DNA from: Sternotherus odoratus
Taxonomy: Eukaryota > Chordata > Testudines > Kinosternidae
Reading direction: 5' to 3'
DNA: 64,000 nucleotides
Assembly: GCA_032164245.1 (NCBI GenBank)
Contig: JAVMKO010000001.1
Location: forward strand, 165,469,434-165,533,433
Under the pieces are notes generated by a model. That model had not been told where the DNA came from. It ran no database searches and saw only the letters and a list, made by a program, of their open reading frames with translations. Within the stretch, counting starts at the first letter, position 1. Each line of letters opens with the position of its first letter. Shown here piece after piece: positions 22,601-34,364 of the stretch. Made by a program: the position numbers and the translations under genes.

Positions 22601-24520
22601 ATCCGGAACTATTTTTCACAATTGCCAGGATTTCTCTATGGATTCTTATGTTATATCCCTCTCTCTCACCTTTTGCCTGCCTTGTCTAGATAGATTGTAA
22701 GCTTTTTGGGTAGGGGCCTGTCTTTCATTGTATCTTAGCATCGCTGGGTCCTGTTCTCTGTTAGACCTTAGGCACTGCCACAATAAACATGATGATTAAA
22801 GATGGGGAACCATTAGAAAAACTATTGATCTGAATATAATATCATGCCAACTACTTATGGAAAGCTGTTCTGCATCCTTAGCAAAGGTGTGGCATCACAT
22901 CTGCAATTTTTTTACATAAAGCGAGGCAAAATCCCTACTTGTTTTTCCAAATTTCCCCAATAGATTTGCTAACAACCTTCTCATCGGCTACTGTGCTTTG
23001 TTATCTGGACAGCAGATCTTTCCTGGACTTTGCTTTCTTTTTTTTTGTAAACTCCAGCACATGCACTAATCAAACGCAAAAACATTTCCACATGCCACTT
23101 TAATTAGTCCAGACTTGTTTTATTTGAATCCCCTTCTATTCCTTTTCTGTGTAATTATGACGGCTCTGTTTAAATCACCAGTGACTTCCTTCAGCTGTTT
23201 GGCTTGGCTTTCTTAATCAATAATGAATTTTAATTAGCAACTTGTAAGTTATTGTTCTGGGAGATGGGTTTCATGGTTGATTTGTGGTTTCACTCATTTA
23301 TATCACAGAGAAGAACAACACTGCTTTTCTTTTGTTGCATACAATGCCCCCCCCCAATCTTCCGGTTTTCCTGATATTTGGCTGTTGTTCTTTAAAAGGA
23401 AGCAGTAAACTCTTCTGCTTTGTTATGTTATGCTATTTTACAATGTATGATAATGTGATTATGTGTCTCTTCCTGTTTTCCCTAACTTACAGCCTCATTT
23501 ATCTATATGGGAGAAAGAAAATATCTAGCCAATCAGATTTCCAGTAAGTGAAAAGGCAGAAGCACTGGATGCATATCCTATTGTTATATTTCAGAGAGAC
23601 AGGTAAGGTATTAAAGAGATTATACCTTACTCTGGTGACAAAAGTCATATCAAAATAATTGATTTTTGTGTCATTAACTCCAGTTCTTCCATCAGATCCA
23701 GTGGGTGGATTCCTGCGTCCACGTGAAGTGCCTTTGAAATCAGTGGACCTCCGCATAGGTGTAAGGATTCTCCTGTACAGATCATATAAAAGGATTGGGG
23801 CCGGTATTTCTAATGAGTACATAATTGTGCAAATCAGCCAATCAGTATGCATGCAACTCCTATGGACATTAGTGGAAGTTCTATGTATGGACATAGGGTA
23901 GGAAATCCCTGTTGGAGCATTGTCATTGCAATGCTAAGGCTGGTTTTTGTGCTCCTCCCCAGATGTCTTACTTATGCAGGGAGTTGAAACCGAAAGCCAA
24001 AAAAGTCTTAGCAAACATAGTTAATTAGGAGGAGAGTGCAAAACTTGCTTTGCAAAGTGATAAGTATAAAATGGCCAATTTCGTTCACAAAGAGCTAGTT
24101 GTAAAACACTGCCAGGAGACATGAGGTAATGAACAGCAGCTAAAATGCAGCAATTATATACTAATCAAAATGCACCAAGAAGCTTATACATTGTACCTTT
24201 CACCCTATCACTATTTCTTAAAACATACACTTTTGAATGTTCGATTATTCATGTACTGGTAGGGCTCCAAATGTGGAACAAGTACCTTGAGCCATTTGTT
24301 TGTATAAAATAATAAATTTCTGAACCAGAATGTTATTTGGGCTGAATCTGCTTGTGGCGTGAACTATCCTCTCACACTGAGAGGAACATTGGTGGATGGG
24401 TTGGGTTGGATTGGATTGAGAAACCTATATTGCTGCTACCTGTGCTGTAACTATTCTGAGGAGGGAGGATTTAGCATCCAGTGTGATGAGTCTGGCTCCT
24501 TTCCAAGGTCCTAGGTTCAG
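22601..24520. other. AT-rich non-coding DNA
   Basis: No exon, RNA gene or confident repeat was recognised. Confidence 0.55.
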
Positions 24521-24526
24521 TTAGGG

Positions 24527-24640
24527 CCAGATTCTGATATCCTGAATTGTGTTAAATAGTACCTTACTCCACAAGTGGCTCCAGTGAACTCACATGAGGC
24601 GCTACTGAGTGTAAGGGTATCAGAATGTGACCCTACAGAA
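24527..24640. mobile_element. Short palindromic MITE ('ccagattctgata' type)
   Basis: The left arm 'gggccagattctgatatcc' faces the right arm 'gggtatcagaatgtgaccct', with 'agtaccttactccacaagtgg' near the centre. The copy at 40690-40795 has the same plan. Confidence 0.65.
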
Positions 24641-24770
24641 GGAATTCTATGAGGGGGGAAAGAAATAAAGAAGCCAGTGCAACAGTTTTAAAGCCAGTAT
24701 GATATCAGATAAAAGAAAACTGCCCATAAATTACTATGGATAGATTTTTGTTATTTGATGTAAAAGTTTA

Positions 24771-25228
24771 AATAGGTGAGGTAATATCTTTTATTGGACC
24801 AACTTCTGTGGGGGACGGGGCAGCTTGTGAGCTTCACAGAGTTATTCTTCAGGTCTGGAGAGGGAAACCAGACTGTTCAAGCTAAATACCAGGTGGGACA
24901 GATTGTTAAACATAAGGGGTTCATATATTGTAGGAGATCCTATAAAATGAATTGGACGATTAACATCTCTGCAGTTGTAGGACAATGGCGGGTTAGTAGG
25001 TAGCAGAGTGTGTCACAAGTTGTTGTAATAGGCCATAAAACCATTTCATTTTAACTGATCTTCTGTAACATGTGTAAACCCCTTATGTTTAACAATGTGT
25101 CCCAGCTTCTGTTTAGCTGTGACACCCTAGTTACCTTCTCCAAACTTGAAGAAGAGCTCGGTGAAGCTCTAGAGCTTGTCCCTTCCAGCAACAGAAGTTG
25201 GACCAATAAAAGATATTACCTCACCCAT
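24771..25228. mobile_element. Fold-back Penelope-type retroelement copy with ~180-bp arms
   Basis: A minus-oriented arm (about 24771-24952) and a plus-oriented arm (about 25047-25228) are inverted copies around a spacer of about 95 bp. Shared landmarks are 'caataaaagatattacctca' (right arm, ending near the outer edge), 'aaccccttatgtttaacaat', and 'agaagttggaccaataaaa'. In the right arm 'ttgaagaagagctcggtgaa' is followed by 'gctctagagcttgtcc', and the left arm (minus strand) has 'cctgaagaataactctgtga'. These correspond to a hammerhead-like order of CTGAAGA, a short stem and GAAA, the last now decayed. The family assignment is inference. Confidence 0.65.
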
Positions 25229-25365
25229 ATTATCTCTTTCATATCCTGACACCAACATGGCAAAAACAACACTGCTAATGAAAACAAGATTTGTCTTTTT
25301 ATTTTGATGTAGGCATATAAAAAACAGGTATGTATACTGACAAACCATTAAAACACAGGCCAAGA

Positions 25366-25520
25366 TTTTCAAGAGTGGTAGCCTAAAGCTAGGTACCTAA
25401 ATTAATATTTAGGCAACTAAATAAGTGGCCTGATTTTAAAAAGTGCTGAACTGCAGCTCCCTTTGAAGTCAATGGACTCTCTTCATTTACTTTACGAGGC
25501 TTTGGATCAACCCCAGGCGA
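25366..25520. mobile_element. Remnants of two short palindromic MITEs
   Basis: The 'gattttcaagagtggtagcct' and 'tatttaggcaactaaat' words belong to the 'gattttcaaa' type (compare 43024-43135 and 58845-58945). The following 'tttgaagtcaatggactctc' and 'ggctttggatcaa' belong to the 'gatccaaag' type. The two are adjoining and partly decayed. Confidence 0.45.
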
Positions 25521-26610
25521 GCAGGGACCTTGCTGCATGTGTACCCACAGAGGTCCAGGAGGGAGTGCGGAGTCATAGACCTCAGACTGATCTTCTGAAA
25601 TATATGGGTTTTGAGAGGCTGATCACCCTGCCGTTTCTCAGGTGATCAAGCCCTGTCCCAGAAGAATGATCAGACAAAGCCTCTGAGAACAAAAACCTAC
25701 TTTCCAGTCCCTTACATAAGAATAACCTGGGTAGGTGATGGTTTGGCCAATGGGCAAAAGAGAGGAAAGATGTCATCTGGCCAGATTCACAGACAATTTT
25801 TAAAAGGAATGATGAATCGATTAAAAGAGGAGACGTGAGTGTCTTATCCCTTTCTAAACAAGTAAACAAACTGACATAGTGTGTGGTGAAGTCAACAGCA
25901 GTATGTATGAAGTAAAGAATCTTACCCAAAGCTCCAAGAGGGGTTCCAAAAGGAGCTTTAATTAAAGCAAATAGCTGCATGAGTACAAACATGAATGCAT
26001 TTCTGTTTAATTAAAAATGGGCAAATTGTGCTAATGCTATGTGTCAGTCATACTGCAGTGTTGCATAATTTTGTGCTAGTAATTCTAAATCCTGACACTT
26101 CACATATAGATAACATTCTTCCTATAATTATAAATACACTTTGATTTTTTTCCTCGTAAATTTTAAATAAAATGAACTCAGCACAGGCACATACAAGAAT
26201 TAAATTAGCCTCTGAGTTTCTTGGACCCAATATACAAGATCAGAGATGTGCCAGCTGTATTGCTTTTCCCTCTCCTGCCTCACAAGAAATCTAATGCAAT
26301 AAAAAGGCATATAACTCTATTACTACTAGCTATCACTTAGTGCTGTGCACTACATGAGGCTAAATAACACATCAAAATAACAGGAGATTGAACAAATTCC
26401 CATTCCAAAACCAAGGTGAAAAGGAAAAACCAATAATCTGCTTCTGAGCATCATTAGGGAAGTAGAATTTCTAATAGGAAAAGTCAGTGAGATTCTGTGG
26501 GTGTAAAGAGGCCCTGAAGGAATAGGATTCCCCGACATGCTTACTGAGGTGACTGTCATAAGTCTGCCCTCTGATAACCCCCCCCCCCCAAGTCACTGGA
26601 GGTGGGAGGG
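25521..26610. other. Non-coding DNA
   Basis: No gene was recognised. A 131-codon frame on the minus strand (25582-25992) has no motif I know and no repeat or splice support. Confidence 0.5.
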
Positions 26611-26614
26611 CATG

Positions 26615-26790
26615 TCAGGTAGGATAATCAACTTTTTAATTTGTGAAAAATGGACACTGAGCACCGGAACCTGACCTGCACCCTGCTTTGCCTCTCTACC
26701 TCAAAGCCCTGCCCTCGCTCCACCCCAGCCCCACACTATCGCTCGCTGCTCTCTTCACCTCTCTTCTCCTGCCTCCTCTAGGAGGACAAG
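26615..26790. mobile_element. Truncated hAT-like MITE (one end only)
   Basis: 'aatcaactttttaatttgtg' followed by a C-rich segment ('accctgctttgcctctctac') resembles one end of a turtle hAT repeat. The opposite end is not seen, so the copy is partial. Confidence 0.35.
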
Positions 26791-26819
26791 ATTAGGCCCT
26801 TTTTAGACGGGGCCAGAAG

Positions 26820-28610
26820 GATGTTGTGACCTTGCACTCTATATGCTTTTATGAACATATGCTAAAATGAGTGTGACTATCATGTAACTGGAATATGCTT
26901 GTGCCAAAGGTCTCTTGTAAGGTATCATTAAAAAGTTTATAACTTACCGAGTTTGTTCATCCTATTTGTATGTATGTATCATTCTTGTATCTGAAACTAG
27001 AAATATGACTATAACTAGGGTTACCGTATTTTGCCAATCAAAAAAAGAAGACGGGGTGTGTGGCCTAGCGCCGCCCACTCCCTCCCACTTCCCGCCCCCC
27101 CCCCCCCGAACCTCCAACTCATCCCCCCTTCTTATCCCCTGACTGCCCCCTCCTGAGACCCCTGCCCCTAACTGCTCCCCAGGACCCCACCCCCTACCTA
27201 AGATTCCCTGCTCCTTGCCCCCTGACTGCCCCCCCAGCCCTCTGATCCATCTAACCCCCCCACTCCCTGTCCCTTGACTGACCCCTCCAGAAATTCTCTG
27301 CCCCTTCTCTAACCCCAGCCCCCCCCTACCGTGCAGCTCAAAAGGGCGTGTGAAAGCTGGTCCCACGTGCTCGGCAGCAGGGGAGCGAGCTGGCAGTGGC
27401 TCTGAGAATCCGGGGGGGGGAAAGGGGAAAGAAGAAGGAGGAGGGGGGAGGGTGAAGAAGGAGGAGGGTGAAGAAGGAGGAGGGGGCAGGGGAGCTACAG
27501 CTGCCAGAAGCTGCGGGAGAGACGGAAAGTCGAGAGGCTCTGACTGCCGGAGCCCAATGCCGCACTCTGCATAAGGGGGGAATCCTGGACATCTTTAGAC
27601 TTTTTTACATGTCCGGGAGAATCCAGATGAATGGTAACCCTAATATAACACTGAGGTCTTATTGTAATTATGCAAAGTGTGGTCCATTAATAGTGGCTTG
27701 GAATTTTGATGGCTCCTAATAACTAGGACAATTGGCTGTAGATGGCTTTGTTTACTTGTAAGTCTTCCTGTATACCTGTGTGCTGGCAAGGGGATAATGA
27801 AATCTTACAGTGACATGTGATCATGTCAGCTGAACTGGAATCAATCTTTAACCTGGGGCTTTTCCATTTAGAAGGAGGGGTGGGAACCCAGAGAGGGACA
27901 AAGATTATATAAAGGGGGTGGAAGTTAACAAAGTGGGCTGCAGTCATGAGTAATCCCCTCGCCACCATCTGGTTGGAACAAGGACTGTACTAGGGGAAAG
28001 GATTGTGCCCAGACTAGGCATCCAGTCTGTTATAGGAGCTTATTAAAACATCTCTGAGGGTGAGATTTTATCTGTAATCAGTTTTCTTACTGTACTAGGC
28101 TTAGACTTGCGTGTTTTATTTTATTTTGCTTGCAATTCACTTTGTTCTGTCTGTTATTCCTTGGAATCACTTAAATCCTACTTTTTGTATTTAATAAAAT
28201 CACTTTTTACTTATTAATTAACCCAGAGTATGTATTAATACATGGGTTGGGGAGGGGGAAAAACAGCCTTGCATATCTCTCTATCACTGTAATAGAGGGT
28301 GAATAATTTATGAGTTTACCCTGTATAAGCTTTATACAGGGTAAAATGGATTTATTTGGGGTTTGGACCCCATTGGGAGTTGAGTAACTGGAGACAGGAA
28401 CACTTCTTAAGCTGTTTTCAGTTAAGGCTGCAGCTTCTGGGGGATGTGATTCAGAACCCGGTCTGTGTTTGTAGCAGGCTAGTGTGTCTGGCTCAGACAA
28501 AGCAAGGTTCTGAAGTCCCAAGCTGACAGGGAAAATGGGCTCAGAGGTAGTCCCAGTACATCAGGTGGCAGTCCCAAAGGGGTTTCTGTGATCTAACCCA
28601 TCCCAGATGT
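26820..28610 (+). mobile_element. Large endogenous retroviral solo LTR with 5-bp target duplication
   Basis: The LTR (26825-28605) begins 'tgtgacctt' and ends 'ccatccca', the standard TG...CA form, and is flanked by 'gatgt' at 26820-26824 and 28606-28610. It contains a TATA element ('attatataaaggg' near 27906) and 'aataaaatcac' near 28193. No internal retroviral genes remain, so this is a recombined solo LTR. It is split by a hAT-like element at 27016-27641. Without the insert the LTR would be about 1.15 kb. Confidence 0.85.
27008..27649. mobile_element. hAT-like DNA element nested inside the solo LTR
   Basis: The insert 27016-27641 starts 'tagggttaccgtattt' and ends 'atgaatggtaaccct', short inverted ends sharing 'agggttacc'. 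It is flanked by 'actataac' (27008-27015) and 'aatataac' (27642-27649), an 8-bp duplication with one mismatch, as expected for hAT. Removing it rejoins the LTR. The interior has a long C tract and a purine-rich segment ('gaagaaggaggaggg'), which create false open frames. Confidence 0.7.
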
Positions 28611-28995
28611 CCATTGTAAACTTGTTAAGAGCAGTTTCAGTGGTGTGGAAGGGGCAAAACTGGATGGCAGGTTATATGAGAAAAGCAGAGGAAACTCAAG
28701 GCAGTTGGAATAGAGTGCACACACAAGGATTCCCTAGGCAAAGTGAAGGTGGGAGATAGAGTTGTAGCTGGAGAGGCAAGTAGAGCCAATGAAGAGTTTT
28801 TACAACAATGCACATCAGAATTTTTATTCTAAATACAAAACCTATATGAGTGAGAGGTAAAAGTTTTATTGTCCAAAGCCTAAAATGGAGAAATATCATT
28901 GTTATCCTTGAATTAATTCTGCTTCTATTTCTCAGATGTAATCTCTACCACCCACTGGGATACACATCAAATGTAGAAAAATAGCAATATCATAT
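28611..28995. other. Non-coding DNA
   Basis: Nothing assignable was seen. Confidence 0.5.
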
Positions 28996-28999
28996 ACCC

Positions 29000-29080
29000 T
29001 GGATGAGACTCTCAGGTGGTGTAAATTGTAATTCTGTGGATGTCAATGGAGCTACAATGGCTTACATCTTCTGGGAACCT
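29000..29080. mobile_element. Short palindromic MITE remnant
   Basis: 'gagactctcaggtggtgtaa' and 'tgtcaatggagctacaatgg' match the 'gattctcagctggtgtaaat' palindromes that are common in turtles. The right arm ('cttacatcttctggga') is worn. Confidence 0.45.
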
Positions 29081-29826
29081 GCCCCTGCCCCTGCCAGATT
29101 GTGCACAAAGCAACAGCCACTTGGACTTAGTAGAATTTATGGGCATCGTGCCATAGAGATGTCTGGATAAGGAAATGGATGTGTTAGGAAAATGTACATC
29201 ACAAAACCTACATGCTAAGTGGTCTTTTTGCTTTACCAAAAAAGGGAAAGCCAATCAAAACACAAAACCCACACCACACACAACCAAGAAACCCCCATCA
29301 ACTTTCATGCTGGAATTTTCCCCCTATCAGTAGACCCAGAGGAAAGTTAGAATCGCAAGATACAAACCACCTGCCTCCCAGAAAAAGGGACCTCCCACAA
29401 AACAACACTCCCTCCTCCCCCCCCCACCGCCACATTCAAACTCTGTTTGCTTTTTCACAGTACCGACAATGGAAACATACTGAGGTTTAATTTCTATTGT
29501 GAAGGCTAGTTAGAGCTCAGTAACTAATATGATTTAATAAAACAGATAACAATGCACTCCTGCTTTCATCTTTTTCAAGTGGATTTTAATCCTGGAAGGG
29601 ACTCAAAACACTTTTTTAAAAGGTACTTAATTGCTCAAGTATGTGCATTTTAAAAATTTTAATTGTGTCTATATGTCTAAATTAAAACACATACTCTGCT
29701 GTAGAGCAGCTGATTTCATCCAGACAGCCAGATTCAAATGACTGAGAAACTTTGCTATATTACCACAAGCTTTGTGATAGTCTAGTAATAAGCAGTTGTG
29801 ATATACATAATGTCATACATATAGAG

Positions 29827-29905
29827 GGTGAAATCTTGGCTCCATCGAAGTCAATGATAGTTTTGCCTTTTACTTCAATGGGACCAGGATTTCATCCATA
29901 ATGAA
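29827..29905. mobile_element. Short palindromic MITE ('gtgaaatcttgg' type)
   Basis: 'gggtgaaatcttggctcc' faces 'gggaccaggatttcatcc', with 'gaagtcaatgatagttttgc' between. It is a second copy of the design at 2636-2728. Confidence 0.65.
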
Positions 29906-31871
29906 TATGTCTTTATAGGGCCTAAGCTAGAAAGATTCCACCCCTCCACATGCCTTCATAGTGAACAGGATTTATAATTTAGTATCCATCAAAGTAATGA
30001 TGTTTCTGAAGCTGAAAAGCTAATCTTCTCTTTCCCTGAACACAGCTCTTATTAAAAGGCAGAAGACTCATAAACAGAGGTAAATAAACATGCAGCCCAA
30101 ATGACCACAGACACAGTCTCCACCAGTCCAATAGATCTGTGCGTGTTTCCTGAAGGGTCTGACAATCTTTCACTCAGTGTGAGTATCTTACATTAGAACT
30201 GTTGAATTGTACAGCCAGTGTGTGAAGGAAGGAAGGAAAGCAGGCAGGCAGACAGCCAGCTAGCCTCCCACACATTGGTGCAACATGCCTGCTACAGCTA
30301 ATACTGCTGAATGTAAGCATCTAAAAATCCACTCAGATGTTTTTAACTTTTCGCTCGCTGCCTTACCTTTTGGGCATTCACTTGCTGTGTACTGCAGGAG
30401 GTGTTTAGACAGATGCAGGCTAGATAATTATATGGACAGAGAAATCCTGTGTCTCGAATTAATTCTGTTGAAAATGGTAGGTCAATAGGTAGGGCCAGCT
30501 CTTTAAGCCAGGCAGAACAAGTGGTCACACAAGGCAGCAAAAGAATCTGTAAGTGGCTTTGTTTGGGCGACTGAGGGCCAATAAAGGATAAGCGCTTGCT
30601 GGTTTGCTTAGGTCAGAAGAAGCCCTAGAGCTGGTCTGGCCCTGTAAATGGGCTAACATTAAAATGTACACCTGGACAGGACTGGCTCAAATTTCCTATA
30701 GTAAAATCACCATGAGATTTTTATGGGGTTTCCCACTTAAATTCTAGCCCAGTACATTTTTTTTTTTTAAAAAAAAGGTGCTTACAGAAATGTTGCATTA
30801 TCAGTAGTAGGCAGTGTGAAGATGCCCTCTTGCTGCAAAATATAAACAGTCTGTGTCTAGGGTTTGCCAGCTTTATTTAGTTGTTTATTACTACTAAGCA
30901 ACGAGGTATTTTTAAATATCCTTCCCCACTAATGTAATACATCATGTACAATGCTGTGAGTCGGAGAAAAAAATGGCTTAAAGGATAGATAATGGGCTGT
31001 AAAGCTTGTCGCCTCTAATCACTGGTTCCAATCCGGGTCAGGTTGGTAATAATCAAGAGTGGTTACTCTCGGGTTGTTGTTTGGTCTGAAATTGGTTTGA
31101 TAGTTTAGATCCATGGACACATATTTACATAATAAAAATATCACTATACATGTTACTCATTGGCAACCTTCCTTGTAGTCTCAGGAAAGAAGCCAAAGGC
31201 TGGAATGGGTCTAGGCACTGAAATATCCTCTGCTCCCCTGGTGCAGGGTTGAGGCAGATTTGTGAAGCAGTATGGGGGCTTCTTGCATTGCTGGTGCCTG
31301 CCTTGGACAGCCCCTGGTCTATGAAACTTCGTTAGCCTCTTCCTGGCACTGGTCAAGATGGCTGTCTGTCAGTCCAGGAGGAGGAAACTTGACTTCTAGG
31401 AACTCTTTTTGCCTGCGGAGCTGTTTTCTGGGGGCTCAGACATGCACACATTTGAAGAGAATTCCTCTGGGCAGCATCCACTGACTCACTCAGCACATTC
31501 TCAGAGCAATGGACACGGTCCATGGTTCTTTGCACTCGGTTCCTCTCTGGTTCCGTTACCATCCCCCTAAACCCACTCCTCTTGCTGCCTAGGTTTTGGT
31601 TGTGCCCTGCAGTTAGTTGATTTCTGTAGCTTGTTGGCCCTGACTCTCTTCTGAAGATGAGGCCACTGTTGTTCCAGCAGAAAAGCCCATTTCCTAGAGG
31701 TCAAATAGACTGACCCTTTTGAACACCAAATCCCTATAAAGTTATTTTTAAAAAATAATACACCAGCTGTCAGACTGTAATGGCTTGGTAGTAACATGAC
31801 AATGTTGTTGGTGGCCTGAGCCATTCTGAAGCCTTCTTTAGTGGGTTTTAAGTTCCTGATTTGCCAGCATC
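29906..31871. other. Non-coding DNA
   Basis: No exon was recognised. Near 31005-31035 'ggttccaatcc' fits a pol III B box, with 'tgggctgtaaagcttg' about 40 bases upstream. This could be an old SINE head, but the evidence is thin. Confidence 0.5.
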
Positions 31872-32028
31872 TAAGGGTATGTCTTCACTACAGCAGTAGG
31901 TCAATTTCCTTTAAGTTGATTTTTTAAAGCAGACTGTATAGAGTCGATTTTGTCCGTCTCCACAAAGCACAGCAAGTCAGCAGTGTCTGTCCGCACAACT
32001 GTTGCAAGCGTCGACTTAGCGAGCATTG

Positions 32029-32208
32029 CACTGTGGGTAGCTATCCCACAGTTCCCAGAGTCCCCAGCAGGCACCATTTCGAGTGCTGCACTAAGGGTAG
32101 GCATTTCATAATTTCGCGCCCTTTTTTTCGCGCCGCCAACCCCATTTCGAGCGGTGCACTGTGGGTAGGCATCCCATTATTCGCGCCCTTTCTCCGCGCC
32201 TCGCTAAC
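32029..32208 (+). repeat. Subterminal tandem repeats of the Harbinger element
   Basis: Two adjoining units (about 32073-32140 and 32141-32208) share 'catttcgag', 'tgcact', 'gggtaggcat' and 'ttcgcgcccttt', with a period near 68 bases. A shorter relative, 'gcactgtgggtagctatccc', precedes them at 32029. They lie between the left end and the nuclease start codon, so they could be protein-binding sites, the promoter of the nuclease gene, or both. Confidence 0.7.
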
Positions 32209-32225
32209 GCCATAGCGTGGCAAGC

Positions 32226-34275
32226 ATGGAGCCCGCTGATGCCACCGCTGCAGTAATGGCCGTTGTGAGGACCTCGCGCACTGTTGTGGATTTTATGCTG
32301 TACCATCTGCAGAGGCAGGCGATCCGGAGACAACTGCGCTTTCTGGAACCTGATGACAGTGATGAGGAGATGGACCTGGACGTGCACAGCAGGGACAGGG
32401 ACACTGACGTTTTTGGAAGTAGGGCGACTGACAATCTGGCAAATTTGGTGGCAATGGAGCAGGCTCATGCCATGGAACGCCGATTCTGGGCCATGGAAAC
32501 AAGCACTGACTGGTGGGATCGCATAGTGCTGCGGGTCTGGGATGACTCCCAGTGGCTCAGAAACTTTCGCATGCGTAAGGGCACGTTCATGGAACTTTGT
32601 GACTTGCTTTCCCCGGCCCTCCGGCTCAAGAATACCAGAATGAGAGCGGCCCTCACAGTTGAGAAGTGAGTGGTGATAGCTTGCAACGCCAGACAGCTAC
32701 CGGTCAGTCGTGAATCAGTTTGGGGTGGGTAAATCTACAGTGGAGTCTGTAGAACTGAGAAATGAAATTGTTTGTAAATTGTTCATGTTTCATATTGTGT
32801 TTGTTTCCATATTGTAACTCAGACTCCATTTTTTTTACTCCTGTCTGAAACTCCATTTTAAAATGCTCACTCCACTTTGTCTGCAAAACCCTGATGTAAC
32901 CTAATTAGTTTAGATGTGTGAATGAGGTACTGATGGAATCAACCTCCAGCCCGTCCTGATGAACCACTGAAGAACAAAGCAAAAGGAGTCTACCTTAAAG
33001 AAAAAGAACAAAAGTCCAAATTGAAGAAACATCAAAGCCAGGTCTTAGGCTGAAAGTCATGTCTGCAATTGACAGATAATCAATCAACAGATCCCAGAGG
33101 CAGCATGACACAGCAAGACCTACAGATTCTAAATTCAAACTGAAACCCTATAAAAAGGATGAGTGAGCTAGCAGACTTTGGGTAACGTTCTGCTGCCAAC
33201 ACCAAGGGGTATCGGTGCATGCCCGACAGAGACCCAACCCCTTGTGCCAGGCTCTCTTGGCCAGTTAGCCGACACAAGCTACGATCCCAAGCTGCGAACC
33301 CAAGCCACGGACTCAAGCTACGTTCAGGACGGGTAACTATATAGCAGCTGCAGAACATCTGGTGTGTGTGTGTGTGTGTTGTGTACACATAGGTATTAAA
33401 TATTAGCTATTGATTATTGTATTATAATAAACGTGACATTCTTGACTTATCCCCTGAAAGGATCCTGTGTAGTTTTCTGTATAACAGGTCTGCTGTGATG
33501 CAAGTAAGCAAAGCAATCATCGAGCTGCTGCTACCCAGGGTTATAAACCTTGGAAACCTGCAATCTACAATAGATGGCTTTGCCGCCATGGGATTCCCTA
33601 ACTGTGGTGGGGCTATAGATGGGACTCATATCCCTATCCTGGCACAGACAACGAGCCGGCAGAGTACAGAAACCGGAAGGGATATTATTCTATGGTCATG
33701 CAAGCACTGGCTGACCACAAGGGACGTTTCACCGACCTGTACGTGGGGTGGCCGGGAAAGCTTCATGACACTCGTGTTTTCAGGAACTCTAGGATATTTA
33801 GAGAGCTGCAGCAAGGGATTTTCTTCCCCGACCAGAAAATTTCCGTGGGGGGTGTGTGGAAATGCCGAACGTTATCATTGGGGATCCAGCCTACCCCCTA
33901 ATGCCCTGGCTTATGAAGCCCTACACAGGAGCCCTGGACAAGGGTGAGGAACTGTTCAACTACAGGCTGAGCAAGTGCAGGATGGCAGTAGAGTGTGCAT
34001 TTGGCCAACTGAAGGGGTGATGGTGTTCATTACTGATTCGCTCAGACATCAGCGAGAGAAATATCCCCATTGTTATTGCTGCTTGCTCAGTGCTCCACAA
34101 TCTCCGTGAGAGCAAGGGGGAAACGTTTATGGCGGGCTGGGAGGCAGAGGAAAATTTCCTGTCCGCTGCTTACCAGCAGCCAAACTGCAGGGAAAGTAGA
34201 AGAGCGCGCCATGACGCACTGCGCCTCAGGGATGCCTTGAAAACCAGTTTTATGAGTGCCCAAGATGGCGTTTGA
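32226..34275 (+). pseudogene. HARBI1-like DDE nuclease (Harbinger transposase), broken
   Basis: The family cuts and joins transposon ends in the nucleus and works with a Myb/SANT partner that binds DNA. From the ATG at 32226 the frame runs about 147 residues through the helical N-terminal region ('DWWDRIVLRVWDDSQWL', 'RMRKGTFMELCDLLSPAL') and then hits a TGA at about 32667. A solo LTR (32748-33486) interrupts the helix-turn-helix area. Beyond it the catalytic core appears in pieces: 'GGAIDGTHIPIL' with the first Asp; 'VGWPGKLHDTRVFRNS' with the second Asp after a frameshift near 33650; then, after another shift near 33850, 'GDPAYPLMPWLMKPYTGALD' and 'MAVECAFGQLKG' with the Glu. A TGA at about 34018 precedes the C-terminal part 'NIPIVIAACSVLHNLRESKG', which ends at 34275. 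The three acidic residues survive but not in one frame, so this is a dead gene. Confidence 0.93.
32744..33490 (+). mobile_element. Endogenous retroviral solo LTR inside the Harbinger nuclease gene
   Basis: The LTR (32748-33486, 739 bp) begins 'tgtagaactgag' and ends 'ctgtataaca' and is flanked by 'agtc' (32744-32747) and 'ggtc' (33487-33490), a 4-bp duplication with one change. It has a TATA element ('accctataaaaagg' near 33150), a GT-rich run (33360-33380) and an 'aataaac' signal near 33426. It lies in the same orientation as the nuclease gene. Removing it rejoins the nuclease reading. No retroviral gene remains. Confidence 0.85.
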
Positions 34276-34358
34276 CAACCCGCTCCCTTGCTCTGCTCGG
34301 CCCTAAGCCTGCCGTCCTTGCACCCTCTTTCCCTCCCCCCTCCCGATGCTTGCAGAGG

Positions 34359-34364
34359 AAATAA
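34359..34364 (+). promoter_or_regulatory. Poly(A) signal of the Harbinger nuclease gene
   Basis: AATAAA lies about 85 bases after the nuclease stop codon. A minus-strand AATAAA (34397-34392), suited to the Myb/SANT-like gene, lies 28 bases further on, so the two genes end back to back. Confidence 0.6.

Noticed and set aside
23499..23901. 131-codon minus-strand frame and an overlapping plus-strand frame
   Set aside because: No recognisable motif, no repeat or splice support, and open on both strands over the same bases.
27350..27719. Gly/Glu/Lys-rich frames
   Set aside because: They lie in the purine-rich interior of a hAT-like insert within a solo LTR.
31000..31060. Possible tRNA gene
   Set aside because: A B-box-like word is present but no cloverleaf can be drawn; at most an old SINE head.
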